NCBI RefSeq assembly: GCF_000143415.4
Contig: NW_003314350.1
Span: forward strand, 717,060 to 781,059
Direction of reading: 5' to 3'
DNA length: 64,000 bases
Origin: Selaginella moellendorffii
Lineage: Eukaryota; Streptophyta; Lycopodiopsida; Selaginellales; Selaginellaceae
Position numbers and translations under genes: made by a program. Every line of letters begins with the position of its first letter. The first letter of the stretch is position 1. The notes under the pieces are model-generated. The model was not told the origin of the DNA and did not search any database. It worked only from the letters and a program-made list of their open reading frames with translations. Positions 22,137 to 34,000 of the stretch are shown one piece after another.

Positions 22137-22504
22137 TGTTAGGAATCCCCCAATTCTTGCCACATTCCTGACTCTCGCCGGATTCCTAACCTGCAAACCA
22201 CATTCCTGACTCTCGAGACACTTCCCTATTCCTAACTCTCGAGACACTTCCCTATTCCTGACTCTCGAGACACTTCCCGATTCCTGAGTCTTGGATGTGG
22301 CGCCTCCTCAACCTCAGCTATATTTAGGCCGTCCTCGATCCAAGAGTGGTGGAGCTTCATCAACCTATAGTATATATAGGTTAGCCTTGTTCCATTTCTC
22401 CACAATCTGAATCAACACCAGTCTAAGGCCTCTTCTTTGTTTCCACTAGCTTTTCTCTTTGTCTTTAGCATTTTCTAGTCTTGATCTTGTTGGGGGTCTT
22501 GACA
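22137..22504 (+). repeat. 3' LTR of the chromovirus
   Basis: It starts TGTTAGGAATCCC and ends TTGACA, with the same 26-bp units, TATA box and CCACAATCTGAATCAA block as the 5' LTR. It lacks 18 bp present in the 5' LTR. All other differences seen are transitions. Confidence 0.95.
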
Positions 22505-23575
22505 CTTACAAAAAACTATTATATATTTAGATCTGAAAAAGAATGAAGAAATAAAAACAAAAAACACAATCTCGAACACTAGAGCAAAACACTACAAAAA
22601 AACTTTGCCTTTTAGGGACAAATTGCAATGCCCCTCAACTCCACAACTATGAGTGCTCAAGATATAAGAATAGGCATATTAATTGTGGTTTAGATCCTTG
22701 AATAAATGGATTATATTCAGTCCTAAATTGATGGTCCATATGCTATAGTACTATAATTAGTGTATTACTTAATTAGAGTAATACATATACATACATATGT
22801 ATATTTACAAACCTTACAGATTCAAGTATAAAATATTATAAATTGGTGATATTGTGTTGCTTTACTATTTCATGTAAAATAAAAAGAGGTAATAACACAA
22901 ATATATCTTTTTAATTATGCCTGCACTATATTTTGTTACCTTTATAATAATTACAACCATCTAAAAATAAAAAGTGTTATGAATATCAAATTACAAATTT
23001 AAATAGTTACAATTTAAGTTCCTAATTTTGACCAAGCTTTAATTTTATTGTTTTCTCTCTAAAGGCTTTATATATAATATGCAACCTAAAAAATATCATT
23101 ATTTCAAATTTTTATTATGTGGTATACCACATCATATATAATTAAATATATTACTTGCTTTAAAGAGTAAGTTAAAGGTTATATATATACTTGTTAACTG
23201 CGATACCATATTTGTGCTTAACTTAAAATATATATATTTGCACAAGAAAAAAATATTAAATGACAATAATTAAAATTTCAAAAAATAAAAATGATTTATA
23301 AAATTTAAAATTTAAAATAAAATTTTAAATATTCTATTAAAGTATTTTTAAGAAGAAAAAACTAATTTTAACACTACTCTAAATTTGTATGTTGTTACTC
23401 CTAACAAAATAATCTTTATTATTTCAATTTGTGTGTTTGTAGTTATTCTTAACTTTTAATTTTCTTGCATTAAATGGAAAATTTTTAAGTAAATATATTT
23501 TCCTTATTTTTAAAAAGTTAAACAAAATTAAATTTTAAATCATGTTAAAAACTTTACCCTAACAAACTGAACTTT
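22505..23575. other. AT-rich spacer downstream of the chromovirus
   Basis: The stretch is very AT-rich with no coding signal. The first 5 bp are the right target duplication CTTAC. It contains copy 2 of the dispersed LTR-like repeat at 22637-22827. Confidence 0.55.
22637..22827 (+). repeat. Dispersed LTR-like repeat, copy 2
   Basis: Blocks ATGAGTGCTCAAGATATA, CCATATGCTATAGTACTATA and the terminal ACAAACCTTACA are shared with 14990-15232 and, inverted, with 29475-29660. Confidence 0.55.
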
Positions 23576-23631
23576 ATGGACGAGTGAGTCCAGTAAAAAA
23601 TGTGGCTTACCCTTGTCTTGTCCTCTCACAG

Positions 23632-24041
23632 GATCTAGTTGACGAGATTTTCAAGAGCGTTTGGGAGAAGGAGCCAGGGTTTGCTCTTCCTCTCTCTCTC
23701 TTTTGTCTGAGCTCCACAACAGATGTTGCCAAGGCGGATGAATCCAACGTAGGCGCAACCTTGAAAAGAACCAAGTCTACCACTGGTGAGCAAAGCAAGA
23801 TCATAGAGAAATGCGGCCAGTTTCGTTTCCGTTTTGCAGCAAATGCGAATGCTCTGTGAGCTGCTCAAGCTCTTCGTCAGAGGTCGGGTGTTTCAAAGAA
23901 GGAACTAGAACCAAAACTTCTGGGCTGATTGATGCAGAGGCAGTCGGGCGAGCGGGAATCATTGCAGAGGCCGAGGGAAAGGATCACATCGAAGCAACAC
24001 ATTTCGAAAGAATGCTACCGCAGTTTTTGCTGGACTTCTAG
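23632..24041 (+). pseudogene. CENP-X / MHF2 histone-fold gene, probably frame-disrupted
   Basis: CENP-X (MHF2) is a small histone-fold partner of CENP-S acting at centromeres and with FANCM in DNA repair. Family signatures are clear: DLVDEIFKSVWEKE after an acceptor at 23631, CELLKLFVREA (23850-23885, across an intron), and the C-terminus IIAEAEGKDHIEATHFERML followed by PQFLLDF and TAG at 24039. Two problems stand out. The frame of the preceding exon leads into ANANAL and then a TGA, while CELLKLF is in another frame; and no ATG joins cleanly to the first conserved exon (ATGGACGA at 23576 gives the wrong phase). A weak alternative donor at GTAGGC (about 23751) would restore the frame. Hence either a decayed copy or an unusual splice form. 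The PPR pseudogene starts 45 bp downstream. Confidence 0.6.
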
Positions 24042-24085
24042 CTAGAGACGAAGATGGTGCTCGCGGGAAGAACTCTAGCAGCGGT

Positions 24086-26320
24086 ATGAGAAGGCTGGCC
24101 AGAGGACTCGCTACAGACTGTGCAAGCAAACAGCTAAACTTGAGAGAGTACCTCGATTCGAAGCTATGCTCCTCCGATGTCTCCACTCTGGCTCGTCTCA
24201 TCCGCGAGTGTGGTTCTCTGGAAAGCCTGCTAGATGCACAAAAGATTCACAGTCACATTGTAGAGTCTAGCTTTCAGGAAAGCTTTTACCTGCGTGAGCG
24301 CCTCGTCCACATGTACCTCAAGTGTGGCAGTGTCGAGAACGCCGAGGACGTCTTCTTGGACAGGAACAGGATGGCTCACTTCCGAGACGTCACGACGTGG
24401 ACGGCGATGTTGTCCGCATACTCTCGTCAATCCAGCAGCACCACCAAGGTGCTCGAGTTCTACTGCCAGATGCTCCAGCACGGTGTCAAGCCCGACAGCT
24501 TCACTTTCACTGCCGTGTTGAAAGCCTGTGTTTCTGCGAGGAGAGCGTTGAGTGGCGGCAAGGCGATCCACTCCCAGATCTTAGAGAGCGGGCTAGAGGA
24601 CGACGAGATCATCGGAACTTCGGTCGTGAGCATGTATGGGAAGTGCAGCAGCCTGGTTGATGCTCGAGCCTGGTTTGATGGAGTTTGTGTCCGACGTCCG
24701 CATGGAGTGGTGTTGTGGAACGCCATGATCTCGGCTTACGTCCAGAGCGGCTGCTGTGGACAGTCCTTGGAGCTCTTCACGCTGATGCTCTTGGAAGGTG
24801 TCGCTCCAAACAGTGTCACGTATGTCACGGTTCTCAATGCTTGCAGCTCTACATTGACGCTGGGTATTGGCACGGCGGTTCACATCTGTGTTTGCGATCT
24901 CGGCCTCGAGTCGGACGTCCTCCTTGAGCAGGAAGAGCGGGAAGCTGGACGAAGCCCGGAAGATCTTTGAAAGGATCGAAGCTCCGGACTTGGTGTCGTG
25001 GAACTCGATGATATCAGCTCTTGGCCAAGGTGACAGTGCTCGGACGTTGTTCAAGCAGCTACTTCTGGAAGGCCTCGCTCCAAATGCGATCACTCTCATC
25101 TCTACTATCAATGCCTGTGCTTGTCCGGAAGATTTGACGGAAGGAAAGCTGATCCACGCCTGCAGCTATGAAAGTGGCCGGGCGTCGGTACTCTTCATGA
25201 GGAATGCTCTTGTAGACATGTATGGAAAATGCGGCTGTCTAGAGAAAGCTCGCGAACTGTTTGAGTCTAAAACAGTGGAGAGGAACTTAGTCAGTTGGAG
25301 TGTCATGGTTGCGGCTTACGCAGAAAACGGTCATGGTCACGAGGCCCTGCAGCTCTTCAGGATGATGATTCTGGAGGGTCAAAGCCTCGACTCAGTCGTC
25401 TTTGTCAACGTCCTCAATGCTTGTTCTTCGGTAGGAAACGCTGCTGCGGGAGAAGCTCTTCACGGCAACTTAGTTGAGGCTGGATTCGAGTCGGACTTAG
25501 TAGCGGCAACGGCACTCGCCAACATGTATATCAAGTGTGGACGTTTGGAAGACGGGCGACGTGTTTTCAACAGAATGGAGGTCCGAAACGTTGTCAGCTG
25601 GAACACCATGATCTCGGGCTATGCTCAGAACGGTCGTCCCAAAAAAGGCTTGGAACTCTTCCACCAAATGGATCCCGGAGTTGCTGACAAGCGGACGTAT
25701 GTAGCAGCACTGGATGCTTGCGCCTGGTCAGTGGCTGCAACCGAAGGGAAACTTATACACCAGCAAATACTTCAGCAGAAGATGAGTGTCGACGTAATCC
25801 TGGGAACAGCCATTGTCAACATGTATGGAAAATGTGGTTGCTTGAGCGAAGCCCGGAAGTTCTTTGATAGTATACCTCTTCCCGACGTCGTCACTTGCAA
25901 TGCCATGATAGCTGGTTATGCTCAGCACGATCACCTCGGCAAAGCTCTTGGTCTGTTCGCCAAAATGAAGCAGGAGGGAGTGAGACCCGATGGTGCCACC
26001 TTTGTTAGTGTTCTGTGTGCTTGTAGCCAGTAACTTGAAAAAAGGATCCGAGTTCTTCATATCAATGCTGGTCGATTATGAGTTTAAGATTTCTGTTGAG
26101 CACTGTGGTTGCATGCTGGATCAGCCGGTCAGGAATGCTGCGTGAAGCGGAGGATCTCCTAAAAAAGTATCTGACTTCAGCCAGAGACACCAAGTGGATA
26201 ACGTTGCTGGCCGCGTCTAAGACTGAGAGTGATGCAACCGTGGCTCAAAACGCAGCAGAGGGCCTTATGAACTGCCGCCCAAGAGCTCTTTCCCATACGT
26301 CGTGCTTTCCACTGCTTTGA
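24086..26320 (+). pseudogene. PPR gene, PLS type, disrupted by deletion and frameshifts
   Basis: The first open part (24086-24970) has a short basic presequence and several PPR motifs (IIGTSVVSMYGKCSSL, VVLWNAMISAYVQSG). Near 24930 the frame shifts and about ten residues of a repeat are missing; a second open part then runs to about 26031 with intact repeats (LVDMYGKCGCLEKA, VVSWNTMISGYAQNG). After the stop at 26031, one-base shifts lead into SEFFISMLVDYEFKISVEHC and then SGMLREAEDLLKKYL, the conserved C-terminal PPR/E1 sequence. At least three frame breaks make it a pseudogene. Most of it is otherwise well preserved, so inactivation is fairly recent. An editing-type DYW domain is not seen. 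Confidence 0.88.
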
Positions 26321-28275
26321 GCACTGATGAGGAGGCTGCCTGAGAATTAGAGCTATAGCGTGTAAAATTCAACAGACCTGAATCGAAAAATTGCCTGCAG
26401 AAAAAAAAAGTTTATGATGAAGCAATGTGAAATAGTAAGCCTACCTGTCGACAGCTGAGAAAGATGGTACCGATTGAGGCACATGCTGAAAGTTTTCACA
26501 CACGTTTCTCTCATCAGCTCGTGAACTTGGTCAAAAGATTGCCTTGCGTCCACAAACTTGACGACAAATATGGCATGCAATTCCTAAAAGGGTGAGTGTT
26601 ACTGTTGTAGATTTCACCATGTCGCAGTTTTTTATTGGTTCGGCATTAGATGTCATTTGCTCATGGATACCCTAGCCTGATGGGTTAATGATATCCCCAT
26701 AAATATAAACAATGTGCTATACATAGATGCCACATCATGACATAGGGATTCATTAGGTCATAAGGTTTAGGATATGCTTTCTTGCTTTAGTGCCTTGCTT
26801 TAGTGCTATGTTATTTAGCATGTTTCTTGGTAGTAGATGTGAAAGGTAATTTAGTTTGCTAGTGATTGATTTCAAATGTTTTTGTGGGTAGTGTTGGAAA
26901 TGGTTTTGATTTACTACTTAAATTGTTCTTTATGGATTTTCAAGTTCCTACCATGAATATAGTTCCTTCCCTAGTTTACTTCAAATTTGTGTCATTAAAA
27001 CTTTTTCTTCCAAGTTTACTGGAAGACATGGAGGAAGACGAGGTGGATGGCCTTCCATCCAATTTTAGTGATTTGGACTATGGTTCCAGTATGGATAGTG
27101 ACAATGATGCTCTCCCAGAGGTTTGTTTAGTTTCCAGCCTTCTAGATTCATGATTTGCACGTTTCTAGGCTTTCTATAAGTTTTTGCAATCAAGGGGATT
27201 CAGTAGTTCAGCTGCATTTGTCACTTGGGATGCACCTGAAGATCCTCGAGACTAAAACTATTGCTTACTTCGCATGCTATCTTAGAATTTCCAAGCAAAC
27301 ACTGTACAAATACATGCGGCTTGTCGATCCAAATTGGAAAAGTGTATATTACAGAGTACCACCCGAAGAGGTACTTCATTATGTTCAAACTAACAATGCC
27401 ATGAATCGAGGTGCCACAAACTGGGGGATTATCAATTCCTGATCTAGCTGTCGAATTGGAGGATACCAGTTAACCGACACCAAATTCATGAGGCCTTAGC
27501 CACTCACGATCCAAATAGGCTAGAACAAAGGCATATGACAAAGATTTAACGATGGATTTATAAAAACGAGGAGGTTTATGCACTTGTTATATAGATTGTG
27601 AGTATTCTTTTATTTTTGTTTTTTTGTTAGCACATGTGGTAACATGTTTATTGTAGCATATTGCAAGCTTGTAAACTATGGTTTCTATGTACATGCTATT
27701 ATTTGTGGGGCAACTCATTATATTGTAGCTTGCAAGCTAACTACCTAGATTCCTAGTGATAAAACTTTTTACGTCATTTGTGTATATCAGCTAGGATCCT
27801 TGTTTTCTGCACAGGCATCAGTCTCAAATTCAAGTGCCATCATCACAATTACAGGGGCAACTGGTGTTTTCATAGTAAACCATTTCATGCTGTATGTTTA
27901 TGTTTGTGTTTACAAATCACTGTCTTAAGTTCTCTCTGCAGAGCAAAATGTCAGAAGCAGGTGGATGGAAGAGGAAGTGTTTTGAACTATAGAAAGGATA
28001 CATGATATTCAACCGCTCCAAAGAGGTGGTGCTTCCTGCTTTTGTTATTGCCGTTGCCTTGCAGCCCTAACCACACTGTAAAACGTCAACAAATGTAAGC
28101 AACAGTTACATTTCCTTCCTGACATTGTTTTCTATTTTCTTTACTCTTGAGCTCTCTGAATCACTGGCGATCCATTCTTGATGGCTAGACTCATATTGAT
28201 ACTGTAACGGTCTGATACTTAAAACTTTGGCAACAGAGCAGCTACCAGAGACTTCATTTGCAGCATAGCCATAGA
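26321..28275. other. Spacer with unrecognised coding-like remnants
   Basis: A short minus-strand frame (26580-26353) beginning near HAIFVVKFVDARQSFDQ and plus-strand frames at 26866-27150 (acidic, DMEEDEVDGLPSNFSDLD) and 27155-27442 (LRISKQTLYKYMRLVDPNW, then NRGATNWG) look like decayed coding DNA. Stops and shifts continue to about 27600. The last resembles a transposon or other repeat-borne protein, but I cannot name it. The remainder is AT-rich and featureless. Confidence 0.4.
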
Positions 28276-28617
28276 CCACCATCTCTCATCGCCATCTCGC
28301 CAAGACCAAGGATCAAACTCGGTGTATATGTATGTGACTTAACTGATGCCTTCTGTTTTGCTTTCCAGGCTTGTCTGCCAAGCCAGCCGAGAGGGCTGAG
28401 GCGTCGTCAAAGTCGTCCGCGAAAGACATATCGCCGCGCTCGAGAAGCCCGTCACCGGCAGCGTCGAGCAGTCCTGTGACGCCGGCCTCGCCTCCCAGGT
28501 TCGTCGACGAGCTCAAGCTCCAGCTAGAAAAGGGGGAGATGCTCAAGAGATCCATCCCGGCAAATGCTGGATCAGCAGCACCACCACCACCAAGGCAGTG
28601 GATTGGTGTGTAGAGGC
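28276..28617 (+). pseudogene. Partial JAZ copy: last intron and last exon only
   Basis: From 28276 the sequence matches the last JAZ intron (from about 13270) and the final exon (LSAKPAERAEASSKSSAKD through LKLQLEKGEMLKRS to PRQWIGV). TIFY and Jas exons are absent upstream, so it cannot encode a JAZ protein. Relative to the gene it has a 3-residue deletion in PPRASPP, a shortened Ala run and a changed acceptor context (CAGGCTTGTC instead of CAGGCTGTC). Confidence 0.88.
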
Positions 28618-30230
28618 GGTGGAGATGATTCGCAGTGCCAAGTTTTAAAGGTTTTGCACTGTGGAAGGCAGCAGGAGCAAGCTAAGAACAGGCCAAACTC
28701 ACACACACACACACACACACAAGAAAACAAAGAGAGTAGCTTATATTTATACTTATAACTCTTCTCTTCCAAAATCCTTGTGTATTTCTCCCTCTCTCTC
28801 TTTCTCTCTTTCTTTAGTTCTTTTCTCGTCTAGAGAGCATATTCGCTGGATGCATGGATGGATGGAAGTTTGATCACAAACAATGCCCTTGGAAAGATTA
28901 TGGAGGGATAGAACAGTCAAAAGCAAAGGAAAATTCTTTGATTAAAACTCTTTGAACATTCTTCCAAGCTTCTAAACAATGGGTTGTTTGGTGATAGTTT
29001 TGAATAGATCATTCGCAGCACAAGATGTTTGAAAGTTTGACACTGGGCTCGGCTGGTGCTCGCTCCTTCCAGCACGTGCGCTGGTCCTACCATTCCAGAC
29101 TATTCTAGTTTAAGGCCGTGTCCCAAAGACAGCACATTTAGACCGACGCTTTCTCTCGGGGGAGTCACGGTTTGTTGCCTAAATCGAGTCGCCACACTAG
29201 GAGTTAGTGTTTTGCATTGTTACCTACAAAGAGCCAACCAAAGAGGAAGGAGAGGAGAAAAAGATTGGGTTTGAGTGGCTTGGCACACTAGAACACACTC
29301 TTTTGCTATTGGTCCACCACCAAATTTTAGATCAGGTGGATGGATGACAATTGTAAATAAAATATACCTATTAAAGCTATTATTATAAACTTTATTAAAA
29401 TAAAATTAATATAATCTGACTAATATTTCTGTTATTAATGAATTATTCCTCAAAATCTTGACAAAAATTAACTTTGTAAGGTTTGTAATATATATATGTA
29501 CATACATATATTACCCTGGCTAGATAATACACTAATTATAGTACTATAGCATATGGACTGTTCATTTATGATTAAATTTGGTTCATCCAATCTTATATAT
29601 AAGTAAGCTATTAAGATACATAATTCTATATCTTGAGCACTCACAACTTGAACAATTATATATTATAGCTCAGAACTAATAGTTTAATTTGCAACCTTAC
29701 TAAATAAATGTGATTGTAAAGAAAAAGAAAATTAGTTAGAAAATTAAAGCTTGTGTCTTAAACAATATTTATTTAGATTGAAATAAATATTTATTTTAGA
29801 GTTTTTTAATTCTAAAAAATACTTAATTTAATAATTTTATATGTTATTTTCAATGTATAGTTTTTTTTAAAAATAAATTATACACTGTATATAAAAGTGA
29901 GGTATAATCTTATTAATTCCTTACTTAGAAAACATAAAGAATCCAAATATAATAACTAATTAGATAACCTTTCTTACTTAATATAATTAAAATAATAACT
30001 AAATTAAATTATAAAACAATTAAAATCAGTGGTATTGTGTTATTTTAATGTTTTTAAGTAAAGTAAAATGTGGTAATATATCTTATGATTGTATTTACAG
30101 CATATTTTGTTACTTTTAAGATAGTTAAAAAATAGTATATCAGATTACAAATTTAAATAAATACAATTTAAAAATATTATAACATACATCCTCATATACA
30201 CCATTATTTCAAAATTTTATAAAGTCATGC
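28618..30230. repeat. Duplicated JAZ 3' flank and AT-rich tail
   Basis: 28618-29335 matches 13611-14400 at high identity, with a shorter spacer and a CA repeat (28700-28720). From about 29340 to 30010 it still matches 14440-15010 more loosely (TACACTGTATATAAAAGTG at 29880 and 14890). An inverted copy of the dispersed repeat lies at 29475-29660. No gene is seen. Confidence 0.7.
29475..29660 (-). repeat. Dispersed LTR-like repeat, copy 3 (inverted)
   Basis: TGTAAGGTTTGTAATATA at the left and TATCTTGAGCACTCACAA at the right are the reverse complement of copies 1 and 2. Confidence 0.55.
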
Positions 30231-30239
30231 CTGATGGAA

Positions 30240-30530
30240 GGAAGAATGTAACCATCTTGAGAGTGCTCAACCTGATGGATCCAATGGCACCAGACTACAA
30301 AAGCATATCAACGAAGGCACACATGGTATTCCACTACAAGGTCTGGCAGCTGGTAGCTTAGCTCCAAGATTTGCAGCCACTGCACCTCTCAGAGCTCGGA
30401 TTTGAGACCAAGCACGCATTCTTGGAGCTCTTCAGCAGTATCGACATTGATTCCCAGAGAAGAAGCCTGCTAGGTGCTCGATCCTCCACAGCGGATTCAC
30501 AGTAGCCACATTGCCAATCCCTGGATCACT
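30240..30530 (-). pseudogene. Degenerate ZIP4/SPO22-like N-terminal fragment A
   Basis: The stretch matches 34451-34800 in the same orientation (shared AGCTCGGATTTGAG, CCAAGCACGCATTCTTGGAG, CAGCGGATTCACAGTAGCC). It has lost several segments and has no continuous frame. It lies immediately upstream of the NB-LRR gene. Confidence 0.5.
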
Positions 30531-31042
30531 AAGCACCTCCGAGATGAGCATCCTGACAGCAAGCGATCCCGCGTCCAGTCCTGCCAAGCATAGCCGCTCA
30601 ACTGCAAGATGTACGCGTGGCCACCCGTAATTGATGTTTTGTCGGTGGAATTAAATATTGCCACGTGTAAAAAGTTTTGATTCATCTTCTCGAGAACAAG
30701 ACTGCCAGTACATGTACAGCCTGACAGCTAATGCGACCATTAAAAAAGCAATGGAAGGTCTCTTGGTGGGACATTGATTTGATCTTCTCTTCTTTTGAAA
30801 GGTAATCTCGTCACACGCGACTAGTCTAAGTCGTGCTTTAGTCTTCTTTTCCTCCGTTTTTAATGGTGTCATCTAAAAAATTAGAAAACGCGCAAACGTG
30901 TTGCATCATTTTGTATGTCTGAACTGGCGAGTTTCAGTGCAAGAAAGAAAAGAAAAAGAAACGGCATTTTACCTTGAAAAGGTGTCGAGATTGTCGTGCA
31001 AGAATTCACGAGTCTGTTAAGCAAAATACAGAGCTTGTATCC

Positions 31043-34000
31043 ATGGCCCGCCTCGATCCCACGGGTGTGCTGGGAGTGCTTGTTTCTGAAGCTGTTAAAG
31101 AAGTGATTGGGCTTGCCAAGTCTGCCATTCATTGCAAGGAGAAGTGCAGCGAGTTGGAAGTTTCATTGACCGAAGCATCAGGTCTGTTAGATGAAATGAA
31201 CAAATATTCTGCTGCCGAGGGCTCTCTGAGCTCCTCACAACTGGATACCTTGCTGAGAGCCCTCCAAGCCCAGGTTGAAGAGGCTAAACCTCTTATTCTT
31301 GAGTGCCAGTCTCTGCAAAATCCCATTCTAGATGGCCTAAAGAGGTTGGTTGTGCGTCTATTGGGATATTTCTGAATTGAGTTTGTGATTTTGTTTCAGG
31401 ATACAGCTTGCTACCAAGATTGACGACTGCTCCAAGGCGATCCACGAGCTCTTGGCTGCAGCTCCTCGAAATCTTGACATTGAGATTCTACATACATTGA
31501 AGAAGCAAAAGGAGGTGCCCTCTAATGTAGTTCCTAACTTCCTAAGGAAGAACAGCATGTTGTTCCTGAGCACATTTTCGGCATGGAAGAGACTCTGGAG
31601 CGGGTTGTATCAGACTTGCTGGAGTCCCCTGTAAGCAGAAAGTGGGTTGGAGTCCATGGAGCAGGAGGTGCTGGAAAAACACTCCTGGCCAAACGAGTAT
31701 GTGCCAACGATCAAGTCAAGGGGCATTTCGATCCAGTTTTGTGGCTAACATTCGGTCAGTCGGTTCAGGTACGTTCCTTAAGCGTATAATGCAACATATT
31801 GAGCGGCTATGGTTGTATCTCCTCAGGTGGAAGCAAAGCAACACGAACTTGGCGAACAAATTGAACTGGAAGGTCGGGTCAGCAATGAAACACTGAGGAG
31901 GGGGCTTGCTGGGAAGAGATGCTTGCTGGTGTTGGATGATGTCTGGAAGTCCATCCATTTGGATCTCTTGGATGTGGTGCAAGAGAATGGAAGCAAGATT
32001 TTCATTACCACTCGAAAACGTGATGTGCTTGACAGTAGAGGTGCAATCAAAACCGAAATGGGGTTCTTGGGAAAGGAAGACAGCATGAAGTTGTTCACAG
32101 TCCACGCATTCCCAAACCAAAAACATGCTCAAGTCAGCAAGGAAGTAGTGGAGCAAGTTGTGGAAAAGTGTGGGGGGCTTCCACTGGTCTTGAAGGTAAT
32201 TGGCAGAAGAATGGCAGGCACACAAGATTGGGACTATGTTCTGAGCAAACTCAAGGATCAACGACTTATTGCTCTTGATGAGGAACAACAGGTACTGGAG
32301 CGACTCAAGCTGGGTTACGATGCATTGTTGCCTCTTCGCATCCACCAGCACTTTCTCTTCTTCGCAGCATTTCCAGAAGACTATCCGATTGGATTTTGGG
32401 ACCTGTCAGGTGTTGGAAAGGGGAAGGGCTGGTTGCCAACATAGCAGAGGCCACGAATGTTCTAGAAAGGCTCAAGAATCACGCACTTATCACTGAAGAA
32501 GAAAAAGAACAGATTGATTTAGAATACAAGAGGTACAGGATCCACGATGCGTTGCTGGCTCTTGCTTTGCACATCCTGGAACGAGAAGGCCCCAAGTGTT
32601 ATTTCAAGGCTGGGCAGTCGCAGATGAGGGATGTGGGGGACGCCTTCACGAGTAACTACAGCAGGATTTCACTGTTTGGGTGTCGAATTTCGGAAATCCC
32701 TCTACTTAAGAAGAACAGGGTCAAAGTTTCCAGCACCACTTGCCTGCTCTTGGATTATAATCGCAATCTCACTGCATTGCCAAGCCTCTCTCATTTCAGA
32801 AGCTTGAAGGTTTTGTGCCTGAGCCACACTGGGGTGGTAAGTTTGCCACATAGCATTGGACAGCTCAAGACTCTGGAGACTCTGGATTTGTCTTCGAGTA
32901 GGTCACTCCAAAGCATCCCAGATTCACTGGGCAACTTGGCGAATTTATCATATTTGAACCTGGAAGACTGCAGGAAACTCAAGTCTTTCCCTGTGGATGC
33001 TTTGCTCAAACTCACCAAGCTGGTCTACTTAAACGGAAGGGGATGTTGGGGAATGTGGACATGCCACAGGCTGCATCATCGGCTTTTCAAACAGAAGAAA
33101 TGCTTGAACAGGAGGTTTGGAAGATTCTATCTGGATGGGATGTTTCAGGCATTGACAGAGTTGGCGGTGTTGATTATTGATACAGGGTTGGCTGTGGATC
33201 TACCAGCAAGCATAGGCAAACTGGCCCATTTGAAACAGTTGGAAATACATGGTCAAACAGGGGGAACATGTGAGAGCTTTAAGGGCTTGCCCGACCTTGA
33301 GATTTTGAGACTGGAGGGATTGGAGCTTCCATTGACCTCAGACTGGGACTGGAGCAGATTTCCGAGGTTGAGAACTTTGGAAGTGAGCTGCTTTGGGAAA
33401 AGTGGCTTTAAAGTAACCTCCAACATGGAGAACTTGCAAGAATTGGTTATTGAGGACAATGACCACCTTGAGGGGCTTCCTTTCTTAACACAGGAAATGT
33501 TTCCCATGCTGACAAAACTCTGCCTTTGGGGATGCCAAAAGTTGATTGGGGTGCCCACCATCTCTCAACTGGCATCACTCAAGGTCCTCGACATCAACAC
33601 CTGTCCCTCCTTGAAGGACCTCTCCATCTCGTTCCTTCCAAATCTAGAGGCAGTTAATCTATATTGCTGCGACGATGTGACCACCATCAACATATCCGAG
33701 TGCCCATCACTGACAGTTGTTCGACTTGAGTCCTTTCGCATGCATGCCCGTGTTGTTGCATTCGGTGGCAACTTCCCACGACTTCAAGCAATAATCCTTG
33801 GTGGATTTGAACAGCTTCCAGACTCTCTAGGTGCCATGGATGCCTTCCCACAGCTGACGTGGCTGCAAATTAGCAGCTGTGGTATTGACCAACTACCAGA
33901 ATGGTTCGCATCACTCACAACGTTGAGAACTCTGGAATTATGTTCTTTGAAGAACTTGGATGTGATACCCGATGGTGTTGCAAGGCTTCCTTTGCTAAGG

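Larger units (their letters stand above)
16940..22504 (+). mobile_element. Ty3/gypsy chromovirus, nearly complete, with LTRs, target duplication and chromodomain
   Basis: The element is bounded by two LTRs (386 and 368 bp) and flanked by an identical 5-bp direct repeat CTTAC at 16935-16939 and 22505-22509, the mark of integrase-mediated insertion. LTR ends are TGT...ACA (5' copy starts TAT by one substitution). Order inside is gag with a CCHC knuckle, protease, reverse transcriptase, RNase H, integrase, chromodomain: the chromovirus layout. The LTRs differ by about ten transitions and one 18-bp indel, which suggests insertion long enough ago for about 2.7% divergence. Five in-frame stops make it non-autonomous today. 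It uses a self-complementary primer site instead of a tRNA site. Confidence 0.95.

Noticed and set aside
30881-31132. Minus-strand frame overlapping the NB-LRR start
   Set aside because: It is antisense to the RPW8-like exon and has no family resemblance.
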